Origin: Geomicrobium sp. JCM 19039
GTDB lineage: Bacteria > Bacillota > Bacilli > Bacillales > Marinococcaceae
Length of the DNA: 64,000 nucleotides
Direction: 5' to 3'
Assembly: GCF_000698145.1 (NCBI RefSeq)
Contig: NZ_BAXB01000001.1
Coordinates: forward strand, 358,844 to 422,843
Part shown: positions 17,171 to 26,930 of the stretch, one piece after another
Position numbering within the stretch: position 1 is the stretch's first letter
How the letters are laid out: each line of letters starts with the position of its first letter
Notes under the pieces: generated by a model
Seen by the model: the letters and a program-made list of their open reading frames with translations, nothing else
Told to the model about the DNA's origin: nothing
The model's database searches: none
Position numbers and translations under genes: made by a program

Positions 17171-18664
17171 TTATTCTTCAATGTCCTCGGATTGATGGTT
17201 TAAAGGCCTGGGTGAAAATCGCTTTGTTTTTTGCGGTCTTAAAAAACTCGGCCGCATGTTTTGCATACGGACGGGCAAGACCGCTAAGCTGTTACGTAAA
17301 TCACCCCACCTGAACGGATAGATTGGGGCCATATATGGATTTCCTAATGATTTGAGATTCAAGAGATGCACGAGGAACAATAGTGAACAAATTGAAATCC
17401 CTAGAAACCCTAACCATTGTGAGAAAAGGATAAAGGGAAATCGAATAAGACGGATCGTATTTCCCATCTGATACGTGGGCGTCGTAAATGATGCGAGTGC
17501 GGTTAACGACACGATAATGAGGAGAACACTGCTCGCAAGAGAAGCTTCAACAACAGCTGTTCCGATGACGATCCCTCCGACAATACCGATCGTTTGCCCA
17601 ATCCGATTCGGTAACCGTGCACCGCCTTCGCGAAGCAATTCAATCGTGATCTCCAGAAATAACACTTCCACTATGGGTGGGTAGGGGACTTCGATTCTTG
17701 ATGAAATCATCGTCGTTAACAAATCATTCGGAATGAGTTCATGATGATACGTCGTGATGGCAATGTATAAAGAAGTCGAAATTACAGAGAACAAGACACC
17801 GAAGATTCTCATCATCCGAATAAAAGAACCGACAGGCCATAAAACGTAATTATCGTCAGGTGAAGAAAAGAACTCGTACAAGTTTGTCGGACCAATGAGT
17901 GCCATTGGAGATCCATCAAGCATAGTGACGACTTTTCCTTCATTCAATGCAGCTAAAACCCGATCGGGTCGCTCTGTTCCGAGTAGCTGAGCAAAAGGAG
18001 AGTTCGGATTGTCAGAGATGAGATGCCCGAGTTGTGAAACATCAATCGGCTCATCATAGCTCAAATCTTCGAGGCGCTGGATCATTGTGTTTACGTTTTG
18101 TTTAGAAGCAATCGTTTCGACGTACATGATGGCTGCTGTATTTTTCCCTTCACTTCCAACCGTCTGTTCGCGAATGATGAGATGTGTGTTATGAAACTGC
18201 TTGCGGATGAGGTTGATGTTCACATCCAACGCTTCAATAAAGGCTTCTTTTGGGCCCAGTACCGTAAATTCGTTCTCCGTAATCTCCACGGCACGCTGCT
18301 CAGTTTTTCTAAGGGGAATGGACAAGAGCGTTTGCGGATTGTTTTTTTCCACTACAATAAGGTTGCCGCGTAACAATTCATCTTGAACAGAATGTTGGAA
18401 CCCGAGCTTTTTAATCCCCTCCACGGGCAACAATTCCTGCACTTCTTCCAGTGTGTTCATGTCTTGGCTTTTCAGATAGCGTAAAACGATATTATGTATG
18501 GATCGTTGATTGACGAGTGTTTTGTAATAATGAATGCGAAACGGGTTGCTCGCCGTCAATTCATCTGTCACAAAGTCAGCAGAACGATGGAGCTGTTCGA
18601 TGGTTGTCTTGGCTGACTGGGAAATAGAGTGACTGTTCGTCTGATATTTTCTCTTTAGCAACAT
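17171..18664 (-). CDS. GerA-type germinant receptor subunit
   Basis: Intact, about 497 residues from ATG 18664. A large hydrophilic N-terminal domain (about 1-270) carries the family signature DGSPMALIGPTNLYEFFSSPDDNY. A C-terminal membrane domain of about five to six helices includes ITTYHHELIPNDLLTTMISSR and PYPPIVEVLFLEITIELLREGGARLPNRIGQTIGIVGGIVIG, which is highly conserved in GerA proteins. It forms the receptor with the B and C subunits in the spore inner membrane. I did not find a convincing SigG promoter. Confidence 0.93.
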   Translation of the reverse strand: MLLKRKYQTNSHSISQSAKTTIEQLHRSADFVTDELTASNPFRIHYYKTLVNQRSIHNIVLRYLKSQDMNTLEEVQELLPVEGIKKLGFQHSVQDELLRGNLIVVEKNNPQTLLSIPLRKTEQRAVEITENEFTVLGPKEAFIEALDVNINLIRKQFHNTHLIIREQTVGSEGKNTAAIMYVETIASKQNVNTMIQRLEDLSYDEPIDVSQLGHLISDNPNSPFAQLLGTERPDRVLAALNEGKVVTMLDGSPMALIGPTNLYEFFSSPDDNYVLWPVGSFIRMMRIFGVLFSVISTSLYIAITTYHHELIPNDLLTTMISSRIEVPYPPIVEVLFLEITIELLREGGARLPNRIGQTIGIVGGIVIGTAVVEASLASSVLLIIVSLTALASFTTPTYQMGNTIRLIRFPFILFSQWLGFLGISICSLLFLVHLLNLKSLGNPYMAPIYPFRWGDLRNSLAVLPVRMQNMRPSFLRPQKTKRFSPRPLNHQSEDIEE

Positions 18665-18741
18665 GTGTGACACCGACTTTACGAATGGGAATAGGAAAAG
18701 CTTGGCTGTGTGTGTAGTTTATGTAAGCGAGTGAAGTCTAT

Positions 18742-18786
18742 ACAAAAAAATCCGGCCCGAGCAATGATGATGCTCTTCGGGCCGGA
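18742..18786 (-). terminator. Terminator of the beta-helix gene
   Basis: TCCGGCCCGA (18751-18760) and TCGGGCCGGA (18777-18786) pair perfectly, with inner GAGCA/TGCTC. The A-run at 18744-18750 is a T-run on the minus strand, directly after the stop at 18793. Confidence 0.92.
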
Positions 18787-18792
18787 CGGAAG

Positions 18793-21368
18793 TTATTTAC
18801 ACTCGTCTTCTTTTTCTTTACATGAACAGAAATCGAAACAACCACAAGGAATTCGAATGGACTGATTAATGATCTGATCGCCTGTTACAACAGGACCAGG
18901 TGGCACTGGAGGATTGATTTGCTGGAATACAGCAGTCAGCACGAGATCTCCAGTTGTTCCTTCAGGAATAACCGTGATGAAATTGCCAAACTCATCTTGC
19001 CAACCGATAAAAGTGAGGCCTGGAATTGGGTCAGGATCGTTTAACACAATTGGCAAATCTAAGACGGTATACGTCGGCGGATTATTGCTTTGGCCGCCTT
19101 GTAAGTTCAAATACGTAATTGTATACACGACTGGTGCAATTTCAACCGCAGTCCGGTCTGCATTTAGTCGAACTTCCCAACCGTCAAAACCGACGACTGG
19201 CTTTAAAAAAGCATCTGCGTCACTTTGGCTGAGCAATGGGTATCCCAGTGTTGCGACAGCGACCGTGATTGGTACACCTTGTGGATTTGTCACGACGTAA
19301 CCTGTGTTATTTAATTGAATCACCGAGCCGGCGAGCGGTCCTTGAATTTGTGCAACATTTTCAGCAGTTGGAATGTAAAGGCCGTTTGTGATGCTTTGCA
19401 CGCCACTTACATTAAACGTTCCACCATTAAATATTCCAGGGCCAATCGGCGCAACATTCGGAACCGGAACACCGATGACCGTAGCGTTTGACAATGTTAG
19501 AATTCCACCTGTACTTGTATAGATAGCACCCCCGGAGAGACCAGCTTCATTTCCGGAAATCGTACCGCCAGTTCCGGTAGCACTAGCCCCGTTCCCAATG
19601 AATATACCGCCGCCTAATCTACCTGCTAAATTGTTGCGAATCTGCGTAGAATTCTCAATAATAGCCGTACCTCCGACTACAGCGATGCCGCCACCATTAT
19701 TCGCCGCCAGTTGGAGGTTATTGTTCGCTGCATTCTCTTCAATGACAACTGGACCTGTGACGAGCAGCGTACCTGTTGTGGCGTTGAAATAAACACCCCC
19801 GCCATTTCCGTTAATGGTCGTATTGCCAGCAACGGTCGTGCTACCGTTCAACGTCACATTTGCATTTGGATCACTCGCCCAGATGCCTCCGCCATTTCCG
19901 TTCGTAGAAATGTTGTCGGAAACGTTCGTGTTGGAAATGCTTGCATTCAACACGCCCCCGCCTGCAGAAAAGTGAATCCCTCCACCATCAATTGTTGCTG
20001 TGTTGTTCGTAATCGTAGAAGATTCAATGGCAAACGTATCATTGCCGTTTGCACCTTGACCGAAGAACAAACCGCCGCCATCCACGCCGGCCGTATTGTT
20101 TGTAAACTGCGTTCCAATAACTTCAGTCGTTGAGCCACCTGAGCCACTCGTAATCGTTAATCCGCCTCCGCTACCTGCGGCTCCTGCAATATTATCCGTG
20201 AACAGACTGTTTAGAACGGTAACGTTTAGCGGGCCCGGACCGCCGTTAATAATCGCTCCGCCACCGTTAGTGCCCGCCGAATTACCTTGGAATGTAACCG
20301 CATTAATCGCGATGTTTGAAGGATTGGTTGAACTATCTGAATATAGGAATCCCCCGCTTGTGATGCGCCTGCGCTGTTTCCTGAGAAAATGACATTGGAA
20401 AGGTCACACGTTCCTCCTCCAGCTGAAGAGACTTGAAAACCACCAGCGGCGAAATTCGCTGTGTTATCGGTGACTGTCCCACCTGTAATTGTTACATTTG
20501 CTTGACTTGGCGCTAAGAAATTCAAAAATCCAGCCGCCCCGTTATTGCCAGCTGTGTTGTTTGTAATGGAAGGTGTACCCGTTTGAATATACGCATCATT
20601 ACTGTTTGTAGCAAAAAGGTAAAGACCCGCACCGTTATTCGCTGTATTTTGATTGATCAACGCATTTCCCGTGATGGTCAATGAAATAGGGACGGTGTTT
20701 CCAGTGATGAAGTTGGATACATAAATCCCCCCGCCATTTGCAACGGCGGAGTTCGCTGCAATCTGAACGTTATCACCGATCGTCAAATTTCCACCGACAC
20801 CTTGTACGTAAGATCGAAAATAAACGCCACCACCAAATTGTGCTTGGTTTGAATCGATGAGGGCATTTTCAGCAATTGTGACAGAATCCCCATTATTTCG
20901 AAGTGCAGCCATAATGCCGCCGCCCGTTACACGAGTATAGCCGCCCGTAATGCGAGCATCTCCTCTCATGACGAGCGTGTTAACAAAAGCAGGATTTCCC
21001 CTTAAATAAACGCCACCACCTTCTAAAAAGGCATTGTTGTTCGTTAAGATCGACCCTGATTCTAAAAATAAAGATCCGCCAGTAACTGCAATTAAGCTCC
21101 GATTTGTTGTGTCTGTAATCGGATGATTCGCTGCATCCCCATCTAAAATTAGATCAATCACTTGCATGGATCCGTTTAATACGATATTGAACATATAATC
21201 GGAAAATGTAAGTGCGCGAGTTAATGTATACGGCCCACCCGCTCCACTTACGAAGGTGACACCATAAGTGATGGTAATCGTTTGACTAATGGTAAAGCTG
21301 TTCTCAATGATAATCGGATTTGTTTGCACACTCAGCTCTTGCAAAAGTTCCGTTTGATTTGAAGCCAT
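18793..21368 (-). CDS. Parallel beta-helix repeat protein with Cys-rich tail (one frameshift)
   Basis: ATG 21368 (MASNQTELL) follows GGGTGAGGGG. One G is missing in the G-run near 20358; restoring it joins ASQAGG to FLYSDSSTNPSN and gives 858 residues. No signal peptide is visible. After about 65 residues come some 17 rungs of the GGGIYV/GGGVYF type with N-rich turns (polymorphic or pectin-lyase-like beta-helix). An InlB/Listeria-Bacteroides-like repeat (about 745-815, ITYLNLQGGQSNNP, FIGWQDEFGN) follows. The end is CGCFDFCSCKEKEDEC with five Cys. It lies head-to-tail upstream of the germination operon and has its own terminator. A spore-surface role is inferred. Confidence 0.8.
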
Positions 21369-21548
21369 CCCCTCACCCCATAATTTGTGTTGTAACAGTT
21401 TATGCCTGGACAAGCGCTGATGGGTGGTTAAATGGCGGGGGACAAATATGGAAATGTGTATATTGGGGGGGTTACGCCAATGTGGATTGTAAATTGGTGT
21501 TGAAACTGATATAACTACAGAAATGTAACAATCAACTTAAACATATAG

Positions 21549-21582
21549 AAACAAGCCACGAGTAGGAACTTGTGGCTTGTTT
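21549..21582. terminator. Isolated hairpin, possible bidirectional terminator
   Basis: AAACAAGCCAC (21549-21559) pairs perfectly with GTGGCTTGTTT (21572-21582), with a T-run on one side. No gene ends nearby on the plus strand, so its role is unclear. Confidence 0.5.
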
Positions 21583-21787
21583 TCAATGAGTTAAACGCAT
21601 TAAGAAATTCATTGAAATTTATGGTTGAGAGAGTATCGAACCACCTCTTTATAATCTCGACGTAGAAAAGTCAAAAAGATTACTTCCGAATCCCGTCCTG
21701 GTTCATTTTGGCACCTTCAATGCAGGTCGTTGATAACGTCCGTCTCTAGTGAGTGATGTGAAAAAGTAAGAGAACTGGGGATCATTG

Positions 21788-21981
21788 CATAGAATAGGGG
21801 GCATTCATCTTATCTCTTTGACTATTCTATGTGACAATTCTCCTCTCAAACGGCGCACTTTAAGGTGCCAATTGCCTCATATATTTGTTTGTGAGGTACT
21901 TCATTTAGCAATACAAGCGATTATTAACGAGGGTTGTCACATAAACGTTGCCAACTGTCACAAATCGTAATATATGAGGCA
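21788..21981. repeat. Nested inverted-repeat block related to the ~270-bp repeat
   Basis: Three perfect inverted pairs interlock: CATAGAATAG/CTATTCTATG (21788-21797, 21822-21831), TATGTGACAA/TTGTCACATA (21828-21837, 21934-21943) and TGCCTCATATATT with its complement (21873-21885, 21969-21981). The stretch 21828-21865 resembles the tail of the interspersed repeat at both window ends. The remainder of 21369-22370 shows no gene. Confidence 0.65.
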
Positions 21982-22370
21982 GTTTACAACATTAATTCAT
22001 CCATTTCAGTTTGGACGGTCACATAAAAGGGCAGAGAAGCAGGAAACTTTACTCTGCTCCCTCTCTCTTCCCTAGTGGACAAAAACGTTCTGTTTGAGCG
22101 AAAAGATCAGTCGACTTTTCATTGCCAAACGTTAGAAAGCATAGGTGGTTTGAAGCGCGTACCCTATTATTGGAGGTCATTCTTCTATTCAATATATCGT
22201 TAGACTAAGTTTGCGCAATTGTAATACTAAAGGCTGCAAGCCTCTGCCTGCAGCCGCAATGGTGTAACGGTCACCAATTACTTTTTATTGATCCGATTCA
22301 TACCGCACTATGCAAACGAACGCGAAGTATTTAATCGAAAAAATTGAAACAAAGTTTAGTATGGTCAACG

Positions 22371-23972
22371 TTAGAGACTTAGAAGATCCATGCCCCAAAT
22401 TAGAGGAACTAACAAAGTGACAACGCTTACAATTAGGATCGCAGATATAATATTAAGTACGCCACCAACCTTTATCATATCCAAGCTTGTAATTTTTCCA
22501 GTACCAAACATAATCGCATTTGGTGGGGTTGCCACAGGCAACATAAATGATGCATTCGTAGCGAAGGCACAAGCAACCATTAATACAACAGGGTTAACAC
22601 CGAGTGCTAAGCCAAGTGAACCGACGATCGGCATGAGTAACGTAGCTGTAGCTGTCGTTGAAGTGATTTCAGTGAGTAGCAGTACTGACAACGTAAGTAC
22701 AATAATAATAACTAGAAAATGCGTTCCCTCTAGTAATGTAAATTGTATACCGATCCATTTGGCCAATCCAGTGTTCTGAAAAGCAGCTGCAATAGCCAAT
22801 CCTCCTCCAAAAAGAACTAATATCCCCCAAGGAATCTTAGCTGTGTCTTTCCATTCGAGGATTCTTTCTTGTAAGGAAGAAGCAGGAATAGCGAAGAGTA
22901 AGAGTACAGCAACCATAGCAATCATCCCATCGGTAATCTGTATGAACACACTTTCCCAAATGAAAGTTCGCGTAATCCATAAAAAGGCAACAGTAAGGAA
23001 GACAAAAAGTACGATCTTCTCTTCGAAATTCATGCGCCCTAGTTTCTTCTTTTCTGATTTAATAATGTCTGAACCGCCTGGTAAGTAGTGAAGCGATGTA
23101 CGGTATTTTATTTTTGTAATGTACCCCCAAGCGAGGACGATAAAGACTGTGACAAAAGGGATACCAATTGCCATTATTTGACCGAAAGTAATGTCAATTC
23201 CGAACATTTGACTTGCTTGACCAGCCATGATTGGATTCGCCGTCCCGCTAATTAATGTTCCAGATCCGGCAATAGTTGCAGCATAACCAATACCGAAAAC
23301 AATCGACTTCTCGAACTTTTTTAAGTCGTCCAGAGGTTGGTTATGATGTTTGAAAGACTCTGTTGCTTGAGTAATGATCGCAAGACCAATTGGAATCATA
23401 AGCATAGCAGCGGCAGTGTTTGAAATCCATAGAGATAAAAAGCCAGTAGCGATCATAAATCCTAAAACGAGTCGGTTAGGGCTCGCACCCACGAAATTAA
23501 TGATGGTGAGGGCAATTCGTAAGTGCAAATTCCATTTCTCCATTGCCGCTGCAATGAGAAACCCTCCTAAAAAGAGAAAGATGATATCATTTCCATAAGA
23601 GGAAACAACGCCATCTGCTTCTAGCGCTCCGAAAAGCGGAAACAAGATCACTGGAAGTAAAGCACTAGCAGGAATGGGGATCGCTTCTGTAATCCACCAC
23701 GTCGCAACCCACAGTGTGATAGCCAATGTAGCTCTACCTTCAAAGCTTAATTCAGGTGGATGGAACAGAAACAGTGTCACAAGAAAGAGTACAGGACCTA
23801 GAAGTAACCCGATAAATTTTGTTTTTGAATACGTACGCACTGGTTTGGGTTCTTTGTCAGTATTTAAAGATGTAGATTTTTCATGATTGTGTTCATCTTT
23901 TTCTAATTGAAGATGTTGAGAAAAGTGGAGCATTCTTCTCATAATTAAATGTTGGTCCAAAGTGCATTCCAT
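22371..23972 (-). CDS. DASS-family sodium:dicarboxylate symporter
   Basis: The protein has up to 533 residues; the start is uncertain because neither the ATG at 23972 nor inner Met codons have a strong ribosome-binding site. A hydrophilic N-terminal tail precedes about eleven to twelve membrane segments. The signature motifs of the divalent-anion:Na+ symporter family are WISNTAAAMLMIP and TEITSTTATATLLMP, the two pseudo-symmetric SNT-type substrate loops. ITEAIPIPASALLP is also typical. It should import di- or tricarboxylates and lies downstream of an organic-acid operon on the same strand. Confidence 0.88.
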   Translation of the reverse strand: MECTLDQHLIMRRMLHFSQHLQLEKDEHNHEKSTSLNTDKEPKPVRTYSKTKFIGLLLGPVLFLVTLFLFHPPELSFEGRATLAITLWVATWWITEAIPIPASALLPVILFPLFGALEADGVVSSYGNDIIFLFLGGFLIAAAMEKWNLHLRIALTIINFVGASPNRLVLGFMIATGFLSLWISNTAAAMLMIPIGLAIITQATESFKHHNQPLDDLKKFEKSIVFGIGYAATIAGSGTLISGTANPIMAGQASQMFGIDITFGQIMAIGIPFVTVFIVLAWGYITKIKYRTSLHYLPGGSDIIKSEKKKLGRMNFEEKIVLFVFLTVAFLWITRTFIWESVFIQITDGMIAMVAVLLLFAIPASSLQERILEWKDTAKIPWGILVLFGGGLAIAAAFQNTGLAKWIGIQFTLLEGTHFLVIIIVLTLSVLLLTEITSTTATATLLMPIVGSLGLALGVNPVVLMVACAFATNASFMLPVATPPNAIMFGTGKITSLDMIKVGGVLNIISAILIVSVVTLLVPLIWGMDLLSL

Positions 23973-24031
23973 ACTCGGTGAATAACGTTGTAGCTAGACA
24001 TCAACCTTCTCCTTTCGCTTTGTTGAAAAAG

Positions 24032-24056
24032 AATCTCCTAACGCAGTTAGGAGATT
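24032..24056 (-). terminator. Terminator between the decarboxylase-like and symporter genes
   Basis: AATCTCCTAAC (24032-24042) and GTTAGGAGATT (24046-24056) form a perfect 11-bp stem. On the minus strand it is followed by CTTTTTC, so it can end or attenuate transcription before the symporter. Confidence 0.75.
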
Positions 24057-24063
24057 GGCATGT

Positions 24064-24444
24064 TTAAGAACTGGCTGTATGCTCATCAATTGCTTCTTTC
24101 GCTACCCGAAAACTATCAATGGCTGCAGGTACACCACAATATATGGCGGTTTGTAGCAAAACTTCTTTAATCTCATCTTCTGTAAGCCCGTTTCTTAGCG
24201 CCCCACGAACATGAAGTTTCAGTTCATGAGGTCGATTTAAAGCGGTAATCATCGCTAAGTTGATGATGCTTCTTGTTTTTCTTGGTAGACCTTCTCTCCC
24301 CCAAACTTCTCCCCAACAATACGAGGTCACGAGTTCTTGTAGATCTTTATTAAAGCTAGTAGCGTTGTTTATGGAATTCTCGACATATTCACTTCCAAGC
24401 ACTTCTTTACGGATTTTAAGCCCTTTTTCAAATTGTTCATTCAT
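24064..24444 (-). CDS. Carboxymuconolactone decarboxylase family protein
   Basis: The start ATG 24444 follows AAGGAGAG and overlaps the dehydrogenase stop. The 126-residue protein matches the PcaC/CMD family: EVWGREGLPRKTRSIINLAMITALNRPHELKLHVRGALRNGLT, then EVLLQTAIYCGVPAAIDSF. It lacks the CxxC of AhpD peroxidases, so a decarboxylase or related small-acid role is more likely. It is translationally coupled to the hydroxy-acid dehydrogenase. Confidence 0.87.
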   Translation of the reverse strand: MNEQFEKGLKIRKEVLGSEYVENSINNATSFNKDLQELVTSYCWGEVWGREGLPRKTRSIINLAMITALNRPHELKLHVRGALRNGLTEDEIKEVLLQTAIYCGVPAAIDSFRVAKEAIDEHTASS

Positions 24445-25345
24445 CACTTTTCTCTCCTTCAAATAAGTTTTGTTTTGCTAATTGCTCAAGAAACTTAATG
24501 ATCTCGGTGTGGTCTTGATTCTCTCCGCCCATTAGATGGGCAGCTTCATAGATCTCAACTAGTGAAGAACCGAGCAGCATCGGCATGTGAACATCATTTG
24601 CTAAAGATTTGGCCATTTTTATATCTTTGAGTAAAAGCTTTAAAGAAAAATTTGAATTAAAGGTTCTAGGCAAGATGAAAGTTGGGTACTTGTACGACGT
24701 TGAATGGCTTTGCCCAGTACTTTCGTTAATGATTTCTAATGCAGAATTGAGCTCAATACCCATTTTTTTAAGTAAGACCATCGCTTCTGCTGTTGCATAC
24801 ATCGATGAAGCTGATAAATAATTATTAATTGATTTCAAAGCATGTCCAGAACCTGATTGGCCAACCCAGCGAATATTGGTGCCTAAATACTGGAGAATAG
24901 GCTCGATCTCATAATAGTCTGTTTCTTCTGCGCCGACCATGACCGTAAGTTCACCACTAATTGCTTTTCTTACACCACCTGAGACTGGTGCGTCTACAAA
25001 ACGAAGCGTCTCCTTTCGTAAAATTGTCGCGATCTTCTGAGTTTCAACGGGATACGAACTACCCATATCAATAATGATCGATTCTTTACTAAGCGATGTG
25101 ACGAGTCCGCCGTTTCCGAGAATCACGTCTTTTACAATTTGAGAGTCTGGAAGCATGAGAATGACGATGTTACAGTTCTCACCGATTTCTGTTACAGAAC
25201 GTGCAACGCCTATTGGTTGATTTAAAAATGGTTCTAATGCTTCGGGGTTTGAATCGAAAACGGTTACATCTAATTGGTGATCTAACAGGCGTTTGACCAT
25301 CCAGTGACCCATAGCACCAACGCCAATAAAACCAATTCTATTCAA
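24437..25345 (-). CDS. NAD(P)-dependent beta-hydroxyacid dehydrogenase (3-hydroxyisobutyrate family)
   Basis: The TTG start at 25345 (25348 possible) is chosen because AAGGAGG at 25359-25353 overlaps the more upstream GTG. The product has about 302 residues. An N-terminal Rossmann domain has GFIGVGAMGHWM (GxGxxG). The substrate loop DAPVSGGVRKAISGELTVMVG and the catalytic Lys in GSGHALKSINNYL mark the 3-hydroxyisobutyrate dehydrogenase / tartronate semialdehyde reductase family. The exact substrate is not predictable. It is the first gene of a minus-strand operon with an operator directly before its ribosome-binding site. Confidence 0.88.
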   Translation of the reverse strand: MNRIGFIGVGAMGHWMVKRLLDHQLDVTVFDSNPEALEPFLNQPIGVARSVTEIGENCNIVILMLPDSQIVKDVILGNGGLVTSLSKESIIIDMGSSYPVETQKIATILRKETLRFVDAPVSGGVRKAISGELTVMVGAEETDYYEIEPILQYLGTNIRWVGQSGSGHALKSINNYLSASSMYATAEAMVLLKKMGIELNSALEIINESTGQSHSTSYKYPTFILPRTFNSNFSLKLLLKDIKMAKSLANDVHMPMLLGSSLVEIYEAAHLMGGENQDHTEIIKFLEQLAKQNLFEGEKSDE

Positions 25346-25359
25346 CAAAATCACCTCCT

Positions 25360-25378
25360 TGTATCATAATATGATACA
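25360..25378 (-). promoter_or_regulatory. Palindromic operator, probably for the IclR regulator
   Basis: TGTATCATAATATGATACA is a perfect 9-1-9 palindrome immediately 5' of the AAGGAGG of the dehydrogenase gene. An extra GTGTATCG half-site follows at 25380. Its position would block transcription of the operon. The adjacent IclR gene is the obvious candidate binder. Confidence 0.65.
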
Positions 25379-25522
25379 GTGTATCGTTAATTAGGAACAG
25401 TTTATACTAGCAAAAGATAGCTGTCAATTACTTGTTTAAGATTTCGGAATTATTGTACTGGGTAATCATTTGAGGTTAAGGGGGATTGTGTTCACATTGC
25501 AACTGCAATCATTAAGTTGAAG

Positions 25523-25559
25523 AGTTTGCAAAGCGGGTGAAATGCCCGCTTTACAAACT
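25523..25559 (-). terminator. Terminator of the IclR gene
   Basis: AGTTTG...AAAGCGGG and CCCGCTTT...CAAACT form a long hairpin that overlaps the IclR stop codon. Confidence 0.75.
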
Positions 25560-26306
25560 TGAACCGAGGATGGAAGAGATCTCTTTGGCAGCATCGCGTA
25601 TATCTACAGAAGCATTCTTAACAACATCAGGTGTAACTCTAGGGGTTGGAGCTGTTAGCAGAAGGCTACCGACGGGGTGGTTTTCATGATTAAAGATAGG
25701 AGAAGCAATTCCTGTTGACCCTTCCAAACGTTCACTAACCGTGCTTGTGACTTTTTCGTTCCGAATGTGCTGAAGTTGCGTTAATATGCTTTCTTTCTCT
25801 GTTGATGTAAACTTTTCATCATTTAATATCTCTTCAATAAGATCGTTTTCTAAAAACGCCAAAATCGTTTTTCCACTACCCCCATAAGGGATTGGCTGCA
25901 TTTCTCCGATAGGAATGATATATTGCAACGGTTTCGGGCCATTCACTTTATCAGCCCAAAAGATTTGTTTTTTATCTTTTCGAAGCATAAGTAAACAAAT
26001 GGTTTCTTCATACTTTTCAGCTAACGTTTTTAAGAAGGGCTTTGTGATACTTTGCAGAGGGGTTGTATTGGCTACTTTAGCACCTATACGTATCAATTCA
26101 GTGCCTATATAGTATTTATTCTTATCCGTTTGGTATTCGACAATCCCGTGATCTTTAAGCTGCAGCAAGATTCGATGAGTAGTAGGCACGGTATAATTCA
26201 TTGCAGCAGCAAGTTCTCTAACCCCCCAACCTTCGTTAACATCAACAAATGCTTGGATGATTTTTAGAGATTTATCTAATAAGTTGTCTTTTGTTCTGTT
26301 TGTCAT
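25551..26306 (-). CDS. IclR-family transcriptional regulator
   Basis: This 251-residue protein has an N-terminal winged HTH (about 8-70) with GWGVRELAAAMNYTVPTTHRILLQLKDHGIVEY. A C-terminal IclR effector domain has YGGSGKTILAFL, STVSERLEGSTGIASPIFNHENHPVGSLLLTAPTPRV. It probably controls the downstream dehydrogenase/decarboxylase operon and perhaps the symporter through the 19-bp palindrome at 25360. Effectors of this family are usually small carboxylates, which suits the neighbours. Confidence 0.92.
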   Translation of the reverse strand: MTNRTKDNLLDKSLKIIQAFVDVNEGWGVRELAAAMNYTVPTTHRILLQLKDHGIVEYQTDKNKYYIGTELIRIGAKVANTTPLQSITKPFLKTLAEKYEETICLLMLRKDKKQIFWADKVNGPKPLQYIIPIGEMQPIPYGGSGKTILAFLENDLIEEILNDEKFTSTEKESILTQLQHIRNEKVTSTVSERLEGSTGIASPIFNHENHPVGSLLLTAPTPRVTPDVVKNASVDIRDAAKEISSILGSSL

Positions 26307-26339
26307 AGTCCAACCTCCATAAGTAGAGAGTGTTATTCG

Positions 26340-26816
26340 CTAAATAAGGTCGAGCTCCTTTACAAATCGCACGCGATCTTGTCCGGGCCCGTCATAATTT
26401 TTGTGTATATGAATCCCATTTTCCTCTTTACCACGCTCAATCGAAAATCCCATTTTAACATGATAGGCAATCGACGCTTCGTTAACAGGGGAAGTAACAG
26501 CGCGAACGATGCTACGCCTTTCTTGTTGCGCGGTAGAGAAAAAGTGCTCGTATAAGTTTTTGCCGATACTTTTCTGACGGTGGTTCGGGTCGACGCCAAC
26601 GAAATGTATATAAGCTTCATTCGTCCGGGCAGGGGACAAGAAGCCGATAAGAAATCCAAGAATTTCACCGTCCTCATCTGCAATAAAGCTTGTCGGCTGA
26701 AAATGGTCAAAGAACAAGCGGGGCACCATATCAGCCATTTGTCTTCCCGCCCACCAGTCATTGATTAGGGGGACGATACGATCATAATCGCTTTCTCTAA
26801 TGTGACGAATTTTCAT
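26340..26816 (-). CDS. GNAT family N-acetyltransferase
   Basis: This single-domain acetyltransferase of 158 residues starts MKIRHIRESDYDRIVPLIND. The acetyl-CoA loop is DPNHRQKSIGKNLYEHF (Q/RxxxIGxxL type), and SPVNEASIAYHVKMGFSIERG is the usual C-terminal region. AGGAGGAAT precedes the ATG. It is a solitary gene between the IclR unit and a divergent TetR/MFS pair; its substrate is unknown. Confidence 0.88.
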   Translation of the reverse strand: MKIRHIRESDYDRIVPLINDWWAGRQMADMVPRLFFDHFQPTSFIADEDGEILGFLIGFLSPARTNEAYIHFVGVDPNHRQKSIGKNLYEHFFSTAQQERRSIVRAVTSPVNEASIAYHVKMGFSIERGKEENGIHIHKNYDGPGQDRVRFVKELDLI

Positions 26817-26904
26817 AAGTTATTCCTCCTGAGTGGATCTGCACGTATGTCTATTCTAGCATGCTTGGACGATTGACCCGGTTATAGATCTATGAAATAA
26901 TGAA

Positions 26905-26921
26905 CCTACTACCGGTAGGGA
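26905..26921 (+). promoter_or_regulatory. Possible TetR operator overlapping the ribosome-binding site
   Basis: CTACCGGTAG (26909-26918) is a perfect 10-bp palindrome just before GGGAGGGGAG and the ATG of the TetR gene. It could serve for autoregulation. Confidence 0.4.
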
Positions 26922-26930
26922 GGGGAGACA

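Noticed and set aside
25360..25378. Fur- or PerR-type box
   Set aside because: The 9-1-9 TGTATCATA core does not fit the 7-1-7 consensus, and the neighbouring IclR gene is a better candidate.
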